From the NCBI RefSeq assembly GCF_002797435.1, contig NZ_PGEN01000001.1:620001-684000 (forward strand): a stretch of 64,000 bases of DNA. Direction: 5' to 3'. The DNA is from Sphingomonas koreensis (lineage in GTDB: Bacteria; Pseudomonadota; Alphaproteobacteria; Sphingomonadales; Sphingomonadaceae). Below the pieces are notes generated by a model that was given only the letters and a program-made list of their open reading frames with translations, searched no databases and had not been told where the DNA came from. How positions within the stretch are numbered: the stretch's first letter is position 1; every line of letters begins with the position of its first letter. Both the position numbers and the translations under genes were made by a program. Shown one piece after another: positions 25,079 to 34,600 of this stretch.

Positions 25079-25891
25079 TCAGGCCGCCACGCTGGCCAGC
25101 TTCGCGGACGCAAGGGTACCGGCACGCTCCTGCATCATGCGGATGCGCGCGGCATCCTCCTCGGCGGCGGCGCGATAATAGTCGCGCTTGTTCTCCAGCC
25201 AGGCGAGCTCGAACGCGACCGCGTTGGCGATGCCCGCGTCGATGTCGGCGGCGTCCGCCGCGGCGCCGTCGAACACCACCTTGCGCGTTTCGAACCGGTC
25301 GAGGCGGATGCGGCGGAATTCGCGTAGCGCCGGAACCGCCTCGGGCGAGACCGATCCGCCGACGACCAGCTCCAGATCATTGTCGGCACACGCCTGGGCC
25401 ACGATCAGCACGGCGTCGGTGATCTCGCGCGTGTTGACCGCCTTGCGCGGCAGGCCGCGCGAGAGGGTGAAATCGACCCGGCCGAAGACGATGCCGTCGA
25501 CGCCGTCCGCGGCGAGCGGGAGCATCGAGTCGAGATTGCCGAGCGTCGCCTCGGTCTCGAGGTTGAACAGGAAACGGGTGCCGCCCTTGTCCTCGCCATA
25601 GGTTCTGGTCTTGGCGTCGATATATTTGGACAGCGCGTAGCGGGTCTCGATCATCGGGGCGATGACGTGATCGACGCCATAGAGCTTCGAGGAAAGCAGG
25701 TCCGACACCGCCTCGCACCCGCCGATCTTGAGCGCGACCTTGAGGTCGGCGCGGCGCGCGAGCTCGAGCAGGCGGAGCAGCTCGTCGGGGCGGGTTCCCT
25801 CGGCCTCGAACTCGGCCTTCACGGCGACGACGCCATACTGGTCCCGGCCCTTTTTCAGCATGTCGAGCATGCGGCGTTCGGCGGAATTCAT
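25079..25891 (-). CDS. HpcH/HpaI-type aldolase (aldolase/citrate lyase family)
   Basis: A 270-residue TIM-barrel protein of the class II HpcH/HpaI aldolase and citrate-lyase-beta superfamily. Visible are VAVKAEFEAEGTR (catalytic/substrate loop), LKVALKIGGCEAVSDL, IAPMIETRYALSKYIDAK (metal-binding Glu region) and DGIVFGRVDFTLS. Known members cleave or form C-C bonds between pyruvate (or acetyl-CoA/glyoxylate) and an aldehyde. It is the first gene of the ten-gene minus-strand chain, with GAGGAG before its ATG. Such an enzyme in an export operon is unexpected; it could make a keto-deoxy sugar acid of the glycan. The next gene begins 4 bp after its stop. Confidence 0.8.
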   Translation of the reverse strand: MNSAERRMLDMLKKGRDQYGVVAVKAEFEAEGTRPDELLRLLELARRADLKVALKIGGCEAVSDLLSSKLYGVDHVIAPMIETRYALSKYIDAKTRTYGEDKGGTRFLFNLETEATLGNLDSMLPLAADGVDGIVFGRVDFTLSRGLPRKAVNTREITDAVLIVAQACADNDLELVVGGSVSPEAVPALREFRRIRLDRFETRKVVFDGAAADAADIDAGIANAVAFELAWLENKRDYYRAAAEEDAARIRMMQERAGTLASAKLASVAA

Positions 25892-26032
25892 GGGCGAGTC
25901 TCCTCAACTGCAAAGCATTTACTGATGCTTGCCGAGACGGAGTGCGGCGCAGCATTCCGTAACCCGGGCCGGCGCTCAGATTTTTCGCGACACGGCGTGC
26001 GGGTTCGCGCGCACGGCTCCGTCTTTCGGGCG

Positions 26033-26695
26033 ATGCCCGGCTTTTTTACCCCCGCGATGCCCTTGGCGCTCTCATTGCTAGCGAGCACCGATGGCACGTC
26101 GCCGGACATCCCTGAGCTGCCTCGCGCGAACGGCCCAATCTTTCGCGCATGGGCGGCCCCGCGGCCAGGGCCTGCCCCTGGTCCAGCCGCCGGCGCGTCG
26201 GCCCCCAAAACAGGCGCGCCGGCGGCCTTGCCGCGGATCTCCTCACGCTTCGGGCTGCGCTTGGATCCGTTCCATCGCGCGACACGGATGCACAGTGGAA
26301 TCGATATCCCCGGCCGTATCGGGACGCCTATCCGCGCGGCGGAGGACGGCATCGTGCGCCATGCCGGGCGCGCGGGCGGCTATGGCAATCTGATCGAAAT
26401 CGTCCACCCCGGCGGCACGCGGACCCGCTACGGGCATCTGGCCCGCATTCTGGTGCCGGCCGGCGCGCAGGTTCGTCGCGGCGAAACGATCGCACAGATG
26501 GGATCGACCGGCCGATCCACCGGGAGCCATCTGCATTTCGAGCTGCACGAAAACGGGCGCGCGATCGATCCGCTGCCGCACTTGCGGGGAGAGGCGCCGG
26601 CGCGGGAAAATGTGCCCCTGCCTGCGACCGCGCCCCACATCTCGGCCTTCGCCCGCACGCGCGCGCAGACAAAGGATAGCGGAACTGTACCTTGA
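26033..26695 (+). CDS. M23-family metallopeptidase (LytM-type)
   Basis: A 220-residue protein whose C-terminal half is a peptidase M23 domain. The zinc ligands are visible as HSGIDIPG (His-x3-Asp) and GSHLHFELHENGRAIDP (His-x-His), with GYGNLIEIVHPGGTRTRYGHL between. M23 enzymes cut peptide cross-links in peptidoglycan; some act as non-catalytic activators, but all ligands are present here. The start is uncertain: the ATG at 26033 gives a short hydrophobic N-terminus (FFTPAMPLALSLLAS), weak as a signal peptide; an earlier in-frame ATG is at 25925. A Pro/Ala-rich linker (residues ~45-65) precedes the catalytic domain. It stands alone between the capsule chain and the ECF sigma gene. Confidence 0.85.
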   Translation: MPGFFTPAMPLALSLLASTDGTSPDIPELPRANGPIFRAWAAPRPGPAPGPAAGASAPKTGAPAALPRISSRFGLRLDPFHRATRMHSGIDIPGRIGTPIRAAEDGIVRHAGRAGGYGNLIEIVHPGGTRTRYGHLARILVPAGAQVRRGETIAQMGSTGRSTGSHLHFELHENGRAIDPLPHLRGEAPARENVPLPATAPHISAFARTRAQTKDSGTVP

Positions 26696-26795
26696 CGATA
26701 CATGCGAGCATGAGAGCCGGGCGTATGACGCGCAACCGCCGCGGCTTGCGTGCGACGGATTCGCATTGCGCGCGCAACAGGGCTACCGGGCTGCC

Positions 26796-27311
26796 ATGAC
26801 TTCGGGTGAAGCGGTCAGCGGACTCCAGCAGGTGATCCTGAACGAGCGCGGGCGGTTGCTGCGCTTCCTCGCCGCGCGCGGTGCGGGCGACGAGGCCGAG
26901 GACGTGCTCCACGACCTGTGGCAGCGCGTCGCCGCCTCGCCGAGCGAACCGATCGCCGATTCGGTTTCCTACCTGTTTCGCGCTGCCGAAAACCTGATGC
27001 GCGACCGCCGCCGCTCCAGCATGAGCCGCTCGCGGCGCCAGCAGGAATGGCACGAAGTCAGCGTCCCGGAGACCGAAGCACCCAAGGGCGAGCGCGCCCT
27101 GATCGCGCGCGAGCAGTTGCGCCGGGTCGAAACCGCACTGGCAGAGCTGGGCCCGCGCGCCGATCATGTCTTTCGCCGCTACCGGCTCGACGGGGTCGGC
27201 CAGGCCGTGATCGCGCGCGAACTGGGCGTCAGTCTGAGTTCGGTGGAGAAGGATCTGCAAAAGGCCTATCGCGCCCTCGCGCAATTGAAGGTGGCGTTCG
27301 ATGCGGACTGA
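26796..27311 (+). CDS. ECF RNA polymerase sigma factor, FecI-like
   Basis: A 171-residue ECF sigma factor. Region 2 is EDVLHDLWQRVA...SVSYLFRAAENLMRDRRR (residues ~33-73). Region 4 is LAELGPRADHVFRRYRLDGV...ARELGVSLSSVEKDLQKAY (residues ~112-160), with its helix-turn-helix. It is followed by a FecR-like gene after 27 bp and then a receptor with an N-terminal signalling domain, the classical FecI-FecR-FecA arrangement. When the receptor binds its ligand, FecR would release or activate this factor, which transcribes the receptor gene. No Fur-box-like sequence was recognised upstream. Confidence 0.92.
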   Translation: MTSGEAVSGLQQVILNERGRLLRFLAARGAGDEAEDVLHDLWQRVAASPSEPIADSVSYLFRAAENLMRDRRRSSMSRSRRQQEWHEVSVPETEAPKGERALIAREQLRRVETALAELGPRADHVFRRYRLDGVGQAVIARELGVSLSSVEKDLQKAYRALAQLKVAFDAD

Positions 27312-27338
27312 GCTGCACGAGTCCGTCATGGAAACGAT

Positions 27339-28304
27339 ATGACGATGGAATCGAACGCCCTGCCGACACCGGAGATCGCCGAAGCCGCACGCCTGTGGGC
27401 GATCCGTGCCGGCGATCCTGGCTTTTCCGACTGGGACGGCTTCACGCAATGGCTGGAAGAATCGCCCACGCATCTGGCCGCCTATGAAGCCGCGCTGGCG
27501 CAGGCCGACGAAGCGGCCGAGTTGCTCGCTGCCGAGCCCAGGCCGGCATGGCAGCCGCAACAGGAAACCGGCTACCGGCCGCCGCGCCGCCGCTGGCTCG
27601 CCGGTGCCGCGATCGCCGCCGCCGTGGCCGGGGTTACCGGCTGGGGCCTGATCGATCGCGGCCATGCGCCCGAGCAGATCGCGACAGCGCCGGGCGAGCG
27701 CCGCGCCATCGAACTCGCCGACGGCTCGCGCATCCTGCTCAACGGCAACACGCGTGTCACGATCGACCGCGATACGCCGCGCCATGTCGAGCTCGCCCAG
27801 GGCGAGGCGCTGTTCGAGGTCAAGCATGACGAAGCCAACCCGTTCCTCGTCGTCACCGGCAAGACCCGGCTGCTCGACGCCGGCACGGTCTTCAACGTCA
27901 TCGCCGAAGAGGGCGCGCTCGACGTCGAGGTGGCCGAGGGCGCGGTGATCTACCAGCCGGGCGCGAACCAGGTGCGGCTCGACGCTGGCGATGGCCTTTC
28001 GCGCGCGCGCGCCGATGCGGTGCCGGTTCTGCGCAAGGCCAGTACGCAGAATGTCGGCGGCTGGCGCACCGGCGCGCTCTACTATGACAAAGCGCCGCTC
28101 GATCGCGTGGCGCAGGATCTGACCCGCAATCTCGGGCGCTCGGTAACGGTCGAGGGTAGCGGCTTTGCCCCCTATACCGGCGCATTGATGCTCAACGGAA
28201 GTGCGGAGGACGTGCTGGCTCGCGCGGCGCCATTGCTGGGCGTGCGGTTCACCGCGCAAGGAAAAGGATGGGTAATGTCGCCTGCCAATGGTTCTCCGCC
28301 CTAG
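27339..28304 (+). CDS. FecR-family transmembrane anti-sigma/signal transducer
   Basis: A 321-residue single-pass regulator. The N-terminal ~50 residues (EAARLWAIRAGDPGFSDWDG, FTQWLEESPTHLAAYEAA) are the cytoplasmic sigma-binding DUF4880 domain. RRRWLAGAAIAAAVAGVTGW at about residues 86-105 is the membrane helix. The periplasmic FecR domain (ATAPGERRAIELADGSRILL, then VKHDEANPFLVVTGKT) and a C-terminal secretin/TonB-like domain (APLDRVAQDLTRNLGRSV) follow. It senses the ligand-loaded receptor in the periplasm. Its end overlaps the receptor start by 17 bp, so the three genes are one unit. An alternative start is the second ATG at 27345. Confidence 0.93.
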   Translation: MTMESNALPTPEIAEAARLWAIRAGDPGFSDWDGFTQWLEESPTHLAAYEAALAQADEAAELLAAEPRPAWQPQQETGYRPPRRRWLAGAAIAAAVAGVTGWGLIDRGHAPEQIATAPGERRAIELADGSRILLNGNTRVTIDRDTPRHVELAQGEALFEVKHDEANPFLVVTGKTRLLDAGTVFNVIAEEGALDVEVAEGAVIYQPGANQVRLDAGDGLSRARADAVPVLRKASTQNVGGWRTGALYYDKAPLDRVAQDLTRNLGRSVTVEGSGFAPYTGALMLNGSAEDVLARAAPLLGVRFTAQGKGWVMSPANGSPP

Positions 28305-30780
28305 CCCCCTTGCTCTGATTCCAATCCTGATGGCGTCTCCTGCGATTGCGCAGGAGCGGACGGCCGACATTCGCCTGCCGGAAATGCGCCTCGACGCTGC
28401 CGTCCGCATGCTCAGCCGGCAGTCCGGCGCAAGCATCGGCTTTCGCGATCCGTCATTGGCCAGCGTGCGCGTACGGGCGGTACGCGGCAAGCTGACCGCG
28501 AGCGCCGCGCTCGAGCGCGCGTTGCGCGGCACGGGCGCCCGCGCTCGCCAGGTCGCCGCCGCCACCTATCTGATCGAGCGCGCCCCCGCGGCTGCGCGCC
28601 CCGCCCCTCGCCCGCTTCCCCCCCGTCCTGCCCCGGTTCCGCCAGCCGAGCCCGAAGAACCGATCGAGGTGGTCGTCACCGCCACCAAGCGTGACGTTCC
28701 GCTCGGCGCCTATCCGGGCGGGGTCCAGATCATCTCGGGCGACAGCCTTTCGCCCGCGGACGGCCTGCAGGGCACCGGCGCGATCGAGACACGCATCGCC
28801 AGCGTCGTCTCCACTCATCTCGGCCCGGGCCGCAACAAGCTGTTCGTGCGCGGCATCGCCGATTCGAGCTTTGTCGGGCCGACCCAGGCGACGGTCGGTC
28901 AATATTGGGGCAACAGCCGCATCACCTACAGCGCGCCCGACCCCAATCTGCGCCTCTACGACGTGCAGAGCATCGAGGTGCTGGAAGGGCCGCAAGGGAC
29001 GCTCTACGGCGCCGGCTCGCTCGGCGGAGTCGTGCGCATCGTGCCGCGCGCGCCGCTGCTGCATTCGACCGAAGGCGCTGCGTGGGGCGGGATGACCGGC
29101 GTCCAGCACGGGCAACCATCGGTCGATGGCGGCGCGATCGTCAACGTTCCGCTGATCGACGACAAGCTCGCCTTTCGCGGCCTGGCCTTCGGATCGGTGG
29201 AGGGCGGCTATATCGACGATATCGGCCGCGGCCTGCGCGACGTCAATCGCGTGCACACCTTCGGCGGACGCGGCGCGCTGCGCTTCGATGCCGGCGACGG
29301 CTGGCTGGTCGACCTGACCGGGGTCGGCCAGAAGATCCGCGGCGACGACAGCCAATATGCCGAGCGCGGCGCAGGCGATCTGAGGCGGATCAGCAACATC
29401 GCCCAACCGTTCCGCAGCGACTATTGGCTCGCCGACCTGGTCGTCCGCAAGCGCTGGGACGATCTCGAGCTCACCACGTCGCTCGGCTATGCCCGGCAAT
29501 ATGTCTTCGAGATGTTCGAGGGGCAGGCGCTGAGCGATGTCGGGATGCCAGACGCACAGCCGAACGCGGATGCGCCCGGCACCGGCTATTCGCAGGCCAA
29601 CCGTATTTCGATGCTGACCTTCGAGACGCGCCTCGCCCGGCGCGGCCCGGACGGGACCGGCTGGCTGCTGGCGGCGAGCCTGTTGCGCAACAATGCGCGT
29701 GTCGAGCGGCGCATGGATATCGCGCCGACGCTCGCCCCCTCGGTTCCGATCGGGACCATCCAGAGCAACTCGGCCGCAGCGACGCGCGACTATGTCTGGT
29801 CGATGGCCGTGTTCCAGCCGATGACCGGGGTGACCAACAAGGTCAACGAAGCGACGCTCTATGGCGAAGTGACGATCGAGCCGATGCCGCGGCTGACGCT
29901 CACCCTTGGATCGCGCCTGACCCATGCCAGCCTCTCCGGGCGGTCAGAAGACGTGCTCGAGACGCTCGCCTATCGCAAGGACCCCGGCGCGCGCGCGAGC
30001 CGCAGCGAAACCCGGCTCCTTCCCTCCGCGGCGCTTGCCTGGCGGCCGGACGACCGGCTGACTCTGTTCGCGCGCCTGCAGCAGGGGTTCCGTCCCGGCG
30101 GTATCGCGGTGCGGCAGGATTATGTGCAGCGGTTCGAAGGCGATCGCGTGACAACGCTGGAAGCGGGCAGCCGCTATATCGGCGACCGGTTCGACCTGGC
30201 GGTGAGCGGATCCTGGACCAACTGGAAGCATATCCAGGCCGACCTGATCGACGGCTTCGGCTTTCCCACCACGGCGAATATCGGCGATGGCGAGGTGTTC
30301 TCGCTGGGCGTCGCGGGCCGCTGGCGCCCGATCCCGGGGCTCGAGATCGACGCGTCCGTCTATCTCAACGACAGCAGCGTCACTCGCCGCGACGTGATCC
30401 TGCTGCCGATCGATCCATCGGGAATCCCGGCGGACCGGCTTCCCAACGTCGCTGACGCCACCGGGCGGATCGGCTTCTCCTACACCACCGAGCTGACGTC
30501 GGGGGACTCGTTCAAGCTGGACGGCCACGCCCGCTATGTCGGGCAATCGACCCTGGGTGTGGGACCGATCCTCGAAAAGCTGCAGGGCGACTATCTCGAT
30601 ACCGGGCTGGAGGCGCGGATCGGAAACGAGCGGCGCGGGATCAGCCTGACGCTGACCAACCTGCTCGATTCACGCGGCAATCGCTTCGCGCTCGGCTCTC
30701 CGTTCCTGATCCGCGATCGCGATCAGATCACCCCGCTGCGCCCGCGCAGCGTCCGGATCGGATTCGACTGGAACTTCTAG
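28288..30780 (+). CDS. TonB-dependent receptor with N-terminal STN signalling domain (FecA-like transducer)
   Basis: An 830-residue receptor. A signal peptide (SPLALIPILMASPAIAQ) is followed by an STN domain (residues ~25-95: DIRLPEMRLDAAVRMLSRQS...VRAVRGKLTASAALERAL). A Pro-rich linker (about 100-120) and the TonB box region EEPIEVVVTATKRD come next. The plug has LFVRGIADSSFVGPTQAT and SIEVLEGPQGTLYGAGSLGG, and the beta-barrel ends in FDWNF. The STN domain marks a transducer that contacts FecR. The upstream sigma and FecR genes confirm a cell-surface signalling unit, usually for ferric chelates. The ligand is unknown. The plug resembles the sphingomonad siderophore-receptor branch. Its stop overlaps by 4 bp the stop of the opposite esterase gene. 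Confidence 0.93.
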   Translation: MVLRPSPLALIPILMASPAIAQERTADIRLPEMRLDAAVRMLSRQSGASIGFRDPSLASVRVRAVRGKLTASAALERALRGTGARARQVAAATYLIERAPAAARPAPRPLPPRPAPVPPAEPEEPIEVVVTATKRDVPLGAYPGGVQIISGDSLSPADGLQGTGAIETRIASVVSTHLGPGRNKLFVRGIADSSFVGPTQATVGQYWGNSRITYSAPDPNLRLYDVQSIEVLEGPQGTLYGAGSLGGVVRIVPRAPLLHSTEGAAWGGMTGVQHGQPSVDGGAIVNVPLIDDKLAFRGLAFGSVEGGYIDDIGRGLRDVNRVHTFGGRGALRFDAGDGWLVDLTGVGQKIRGDDSQYAERGAGDLRRISNIAQPFRSDYWLADLVVRKRWDDLELTTSLGYARQYVFEMFEGQALSDVGMPDAQPNADAPGTGYSQANRISMLTFETRLARRGPDGTGWLLAASLLRNNARVERRMDIAPTLAPSVPIGTIQSNSAAATRDYVWSMAVFQPMTGVTNKVNEATLYGEVTIEPMPRLTLTLGSRLTHASLSGRSEDVLETLAYRKDPGARASRSETRLLPSAALAWRPDDRLTLFARLQQGFRPGGIAVRQDYVQRFEGDRVTTLEAGSRYIGDRFDLAVSGSWTNWKHIQADLIDGFGFPTTANIGDGEVFSLGVAGRWRPIPGLEIDASVYLNDSSVTRRDVILLPIDPSGIPADRLPNVADATGRIGFSYTTELTSGDSFKLDGHARYVGQSTLGVGPILEKLQGDYLDTGLEARIGNERRGISLTLTNLLDSRGNRFALGSPFLIRDRDQITPLRPRSVRIGFDWNF

Positions 30781-31691
30781 CGGGGGGCAAGCCAGCCATG
30801 ACGGCCGGCCCAGCTGCGGAACAGTTCTGGCCATGCGGCGACCGCGCTGCCCGGTTTCCCAAGGCCGAAGCTGTGACCGCCGGTCTCGAACAGGTGCAGT
30901 TCCACCGGTCGCCTGGCCGCCAGCATCGCGGCGTGGAGCCGCAGGCTGTGTTCCGGCGCGGCGATGGGATCGTCGGCGGCATGGGCGAGGAAGATCGGCG
31001 GAGTTGCGGCGCTGACATTCGCCTCGACCGAAAAGGCGTCACGGAAGTTGTGCAACCCCCGCAATTCGCGAAAGGTGCGGGTGGTATCGATCGGCGCGCG
31101 CATCGACACCACCGGATAGATCAGCGCCGCGAAGTCCGGCACCGCGCTGACCTGATCGACGGCGTCGCCCGCCGGGTAGAAATCATCGCCCCCACGCGTT
31201 GCCAGCGTCCCGGCAAGATGCCCGCCTGCCGAGAAGCCGAGCACGCCGATCCGCTTCGGATCGATCCCCAATGTCCTCCAGTTGCCGCGCAGCAGCCGCA
31301 TCGCGCGCTGCCCGTCCTGGAATGGCGCGTCGGCGTTCCAGCCGTCGCCCGGCAGGCGATAGTAGAGGACGAAGGCGGTGATGCCCTGCCCCGCCAGCCA
31401 CTGCGCGGTCGGCATCGCGGCGCTGCCGATCTGGATGCGGAAATAGCCGCCCCCGCCGATCACCAGCACCGCCGCGCCGTTGGGCTTTTTCGGCCGCACC
31501 ATCACCATGCGCGGCACGGTGACGTTGGAGACCGATCCGGTCGCCGATCCCTCGCTCCCGATCTTTTCCGGCCCCGCGGGCCCGCCGCTGCCCGGGATCG
31601 CGCCGGGCCACAGGGTGATCACCTCCCCGCCCTGCGCGGCAGCCGGAACCGCGAGGAAGAGCAGGACGAAAGCGGCGAGCCAGCGCATCAT
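30777..31691 (-). CDS. Exported alpha/beta-hydrolase (acetylesterase-like)
   Basis: A 304-residue serine hydrolase with a Sec signal peptide (MRWLAAFVLLFLAVPAAAQ). The fold is of the BD-FAE/acetyl-esterase type: VLVIGGGGYFRI as oxyanion region, the nucleophile elbow GFSAGGH (Gly-x-Ser-x-Gly) near residue 150, an Asp in HAADDPIAAPE and the His in ETGGHSFGLG. An extracytoplasmic esterase acting on an acylated sugar or an ester-linked ligand is likely. It begins 6 bp after the stop of the large TonB receptor on the same strand and is thus probably co-transcribed, suggesting that it processes what the receptor imports. Confidence 0.88.
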   Translation of the reverse strand: MMRWLAAFVLLFLAVPAAAQGGEVITLWPGAIPGSGGPAGPEKIGSEGSATGSVSNVTVPRMVMVRPKKPNGAAVLVIGGGGYFRIQIGSAAMPTAQWLAGQGITAFVLYYRLPGDGWNADAPFQDGQRAMRLLRGNWRTLGIDPKRIGVLGFSAGGHLAGTLATRGGDDFYPAGDAVDQVSAVPDFAALIYPVVSMRAPIDTTRTFRELRGLHNFRDAFSVEANVSAATPPIFLAHAADDPIAAPEHSLRLHAAMLAARRPVELHLFETGGHSFGLGKPGSAVAAWPELFRSWAGRHGWLAPR

Positions 31692-31697
31692 GTCCCC

Positions 31698-34600
31698 TCA
31701 GAACTTCTTGCCGATCGAGGCGTAGATGTAGCGGCCATAGGGCACGTAGAGCGAGCCCAGATAGCCGTCGGCGGTGATCGGCGGCTGGGTATCGAAGATG
31801 TTTCGCGCACCGATGCGGAAGCGCGTATCCTCGAGCGGACCCTTACGGACGCGATACTGGGCATAGAGGTTGAAGAACGCCTTGCCCTCGAGCGGATAGG
31901 GATTGCCCTGCGCGTCGAGGAAGTTGGTGTCGTAGACCTTGCCGATATAGTTGCCGAACGCGCCGATCTGGAAGCCCTTGTGGCTCCAGGTGAGCGATCC
32001 GGTGAGCCGCCATTTGGGCTTGCCGCGCTCCTCGAGCAGGTCGGTGGCATCGGTGAGCGGAGTTGCTGCATTGATCTGGCCCGCATTGCGCGCGTCGAAC
32101 AGCGCCTGCACCGCGGGTGGAGTATCGCGAGAGAATTTGGTCAGCCGCGCCGCGTTGATCGCGACGTCGAACCGGCCGATGCCGGTGCGGACATTGTAGA
32201 GCAGCGCCAGGTCGATGCCCTGCACGGTCTGGGGCAGCAGGTTGACGAACTGGTCGTTGATGCGAGTCACCGCGCCCGCCGGGGTCAGGTTGGTGCCGGC
32301 GAATACCGGCGTGTCGTCGGCGGACGGGGCCGATCGGATCACGTTCGGGTTGCTCGATCCCTGAAGCCGCAACAGATAGTCGAGTACCAGCGCGTTCTGT
32401 GCGCCGAATTGGCCGACGATGCCGGTCTGCTGGATCGACCAGAAATCGGCGGTCAGCGTCAGGCGGCCATATTCGGACGGGATGAACTTGGGTTCGATCA
32501 CCGTACCGACCGTCCAGTTGGTGCTTTCTTCGGGCTTCAGGTCGGGGTTGCCGCTGATGAAGATCGAATAGCTGATCCCGCGGCTGCACGCCGAATAGTT
32601 GGCGATCCGGCCGGCGCGCAGATCGGCCTCGCACCGGAAATAGTCGGTGTTGGAGTTGAGGCGCGAATAGGCGACGGTCTTGGTCTGCTCGAGGTTTGGC
32701 GCGCGGAAGCCCTGCGACCACGAACCGCGCAGGCGCACCCCGTCGATAATGTCCCAGGCCGCGGCGATCTTGGGCTTGGCGACCGATCCGAAGTCCGAAT
32801 ATTCCTCGAACCGCCCGGCGAGCTGCAGGTCGAGCCGGTGGATCAGCGGAATGTTCATCTCGGGCGAGACGACCGGCACGGCCAGCTCGGCAAAGGCCGA
32901 GAAGACGGTACGGCTGCCGCGCACCGAGGGAGTCGGGCTGACCGCGGCGACGTTGGACAGGTTGGTCTCGCCGGTCACCATGTCGGTGAAGGTGATGGTG
33001 CCGTTGAGGCGCGGGTCGCGGATATCCTGCTGGGTCTCGCGCCGCCCCTCGATGCCAAGCGCGATGCCGAGGCCGCCCGCGGGCAGATCGAACAGATTGG
33101 CGTTGGAGAGCTTGAAATCGCCGAGCAGCAGGCTGGTCTTCGACTTGCGGACGAGGTTGAAGCTGAACGAGTCGATCGTCGCCTGGCTCGCGGGCGAACA
33201 ATCGCCGAGCGACGGGGTTGCGGAGCAGCCGCCGCTGAACGGGTTGTAGGCGTCCGGCGTCGAGAGCGCGAGGTTGCGCTGGAGCAGGGTCATGTCGATC
33301 GCGTTGGAGCTGTCGCGCGACTGCGCCTCCGAATAGAGGACCGCCGTATCGTAGTCGAACGTTCCGATCTTGCCGCGCGCGCCGAGCAGGAAGCGCGACT
33401 GCCAATTCTCGACATTCACCACCTGATTGCCGGCATCGACGAAGCGGTAGGTGGACAGGCGCACCGGCAGGCCGGCAGCGGGCACGTTGGTAAGGCCCGG
33501 AATGCGATTGGGGTTGGCCTGGCCGTTGGCGAACGTGGTGGGACCGAACGGGTTCCAGTAATTGCTCGCCGGGATGACGATCGCGTTTAGGTTGATCGTC
33601 GGCGGCTGGATGCGTTGGGTATCGGCGAGATAATAGCCGAGTTCGGTATAGAGCTCGACGGCGTCGCTCAGCTCGTAGCGGCCGGTGAAGAAGGCGTTGT
33701 AGCGGTTGAACGACGGGGTGACGGTGGTGCCGGGGCGCGTGTCGAACCGCTCGCTGCGCAGGGTTGAAGCGGTCGCGCGGGTGCCGCTGCCATAGCAGAC
33801 GTTCGAATTGATCGTGACGAGACAGCCGGGGTTGAGCGCCGACTGGGTGTGGAACGCGCCGGCCGATGAGGTCAGCGCCTGATTGCCCGGGCTGCGGCGG
33901 ATCGTACCGGGACCGCCGACGACAGCTAGGTTCGCCCAGGGGCTCTGCGTCGCGCGGCCGTCGGCGGCAAGGTTGCCGGCATAGGCAGGGTCATCCGCGA
34001 AATAGGACAGGAGGTTGTCGGTCGCGGTGTAGGGCTGATCTTCGGCGAGCTGCGCGGTGCGGCGGACATAGTTGAAGAACAGCGAGAAATTGCCGCGGCC
34101 CTCGTCGAAATTGTGGCCGACCATCGCCGTGCCTTCGAACTCCTTGCGGTGGGTGCCCTCGGCGAAACCGTAGCGGAAGTTGAGCTCGGCGCCGTCATAA
34201 TCGCCGCGCGTGACGGTGTTGACCACGCCTGCGACCGCGTCCGATCCATAGATCGCCGACGCGCCGTCGCGCAGGATCTCGAGCCGCTCGAGCCCGGCGA
34301 CGGGCAGCGCGTTGGAGTTGTAGCCGAGCACCGGCACGTTGCCGTCGCCCGCCTGACTGGTCGGGTGGTTCACCAGACGGCGGCCGTTGAGCAGGGTCAG
34401 CGTGTTGCCGACACCCAGGTTGCGCAGGTTGATCGAGTTGACGTCGCCGCGCGCGGCATTGCTGGTCTGCGGATTGTTGGCTTCGTTGAAGGTCACGTCG
34501 CCCGCCTGGGGGATCGATCGGATCAGGTCGTCGCCGGACAGCGCGCCGGTCGCATCGATCTGGTTGCGATCGACAACCGACACCGGCAGCGCGGTGGTGA

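Noticed and set aside
30798..33590. 930-codon open frame on the plus strand opposite the esterase and large receptor
   Set aside because: Antisense shadow of two recognised genes; no signal, domain or ribosome-binding site.
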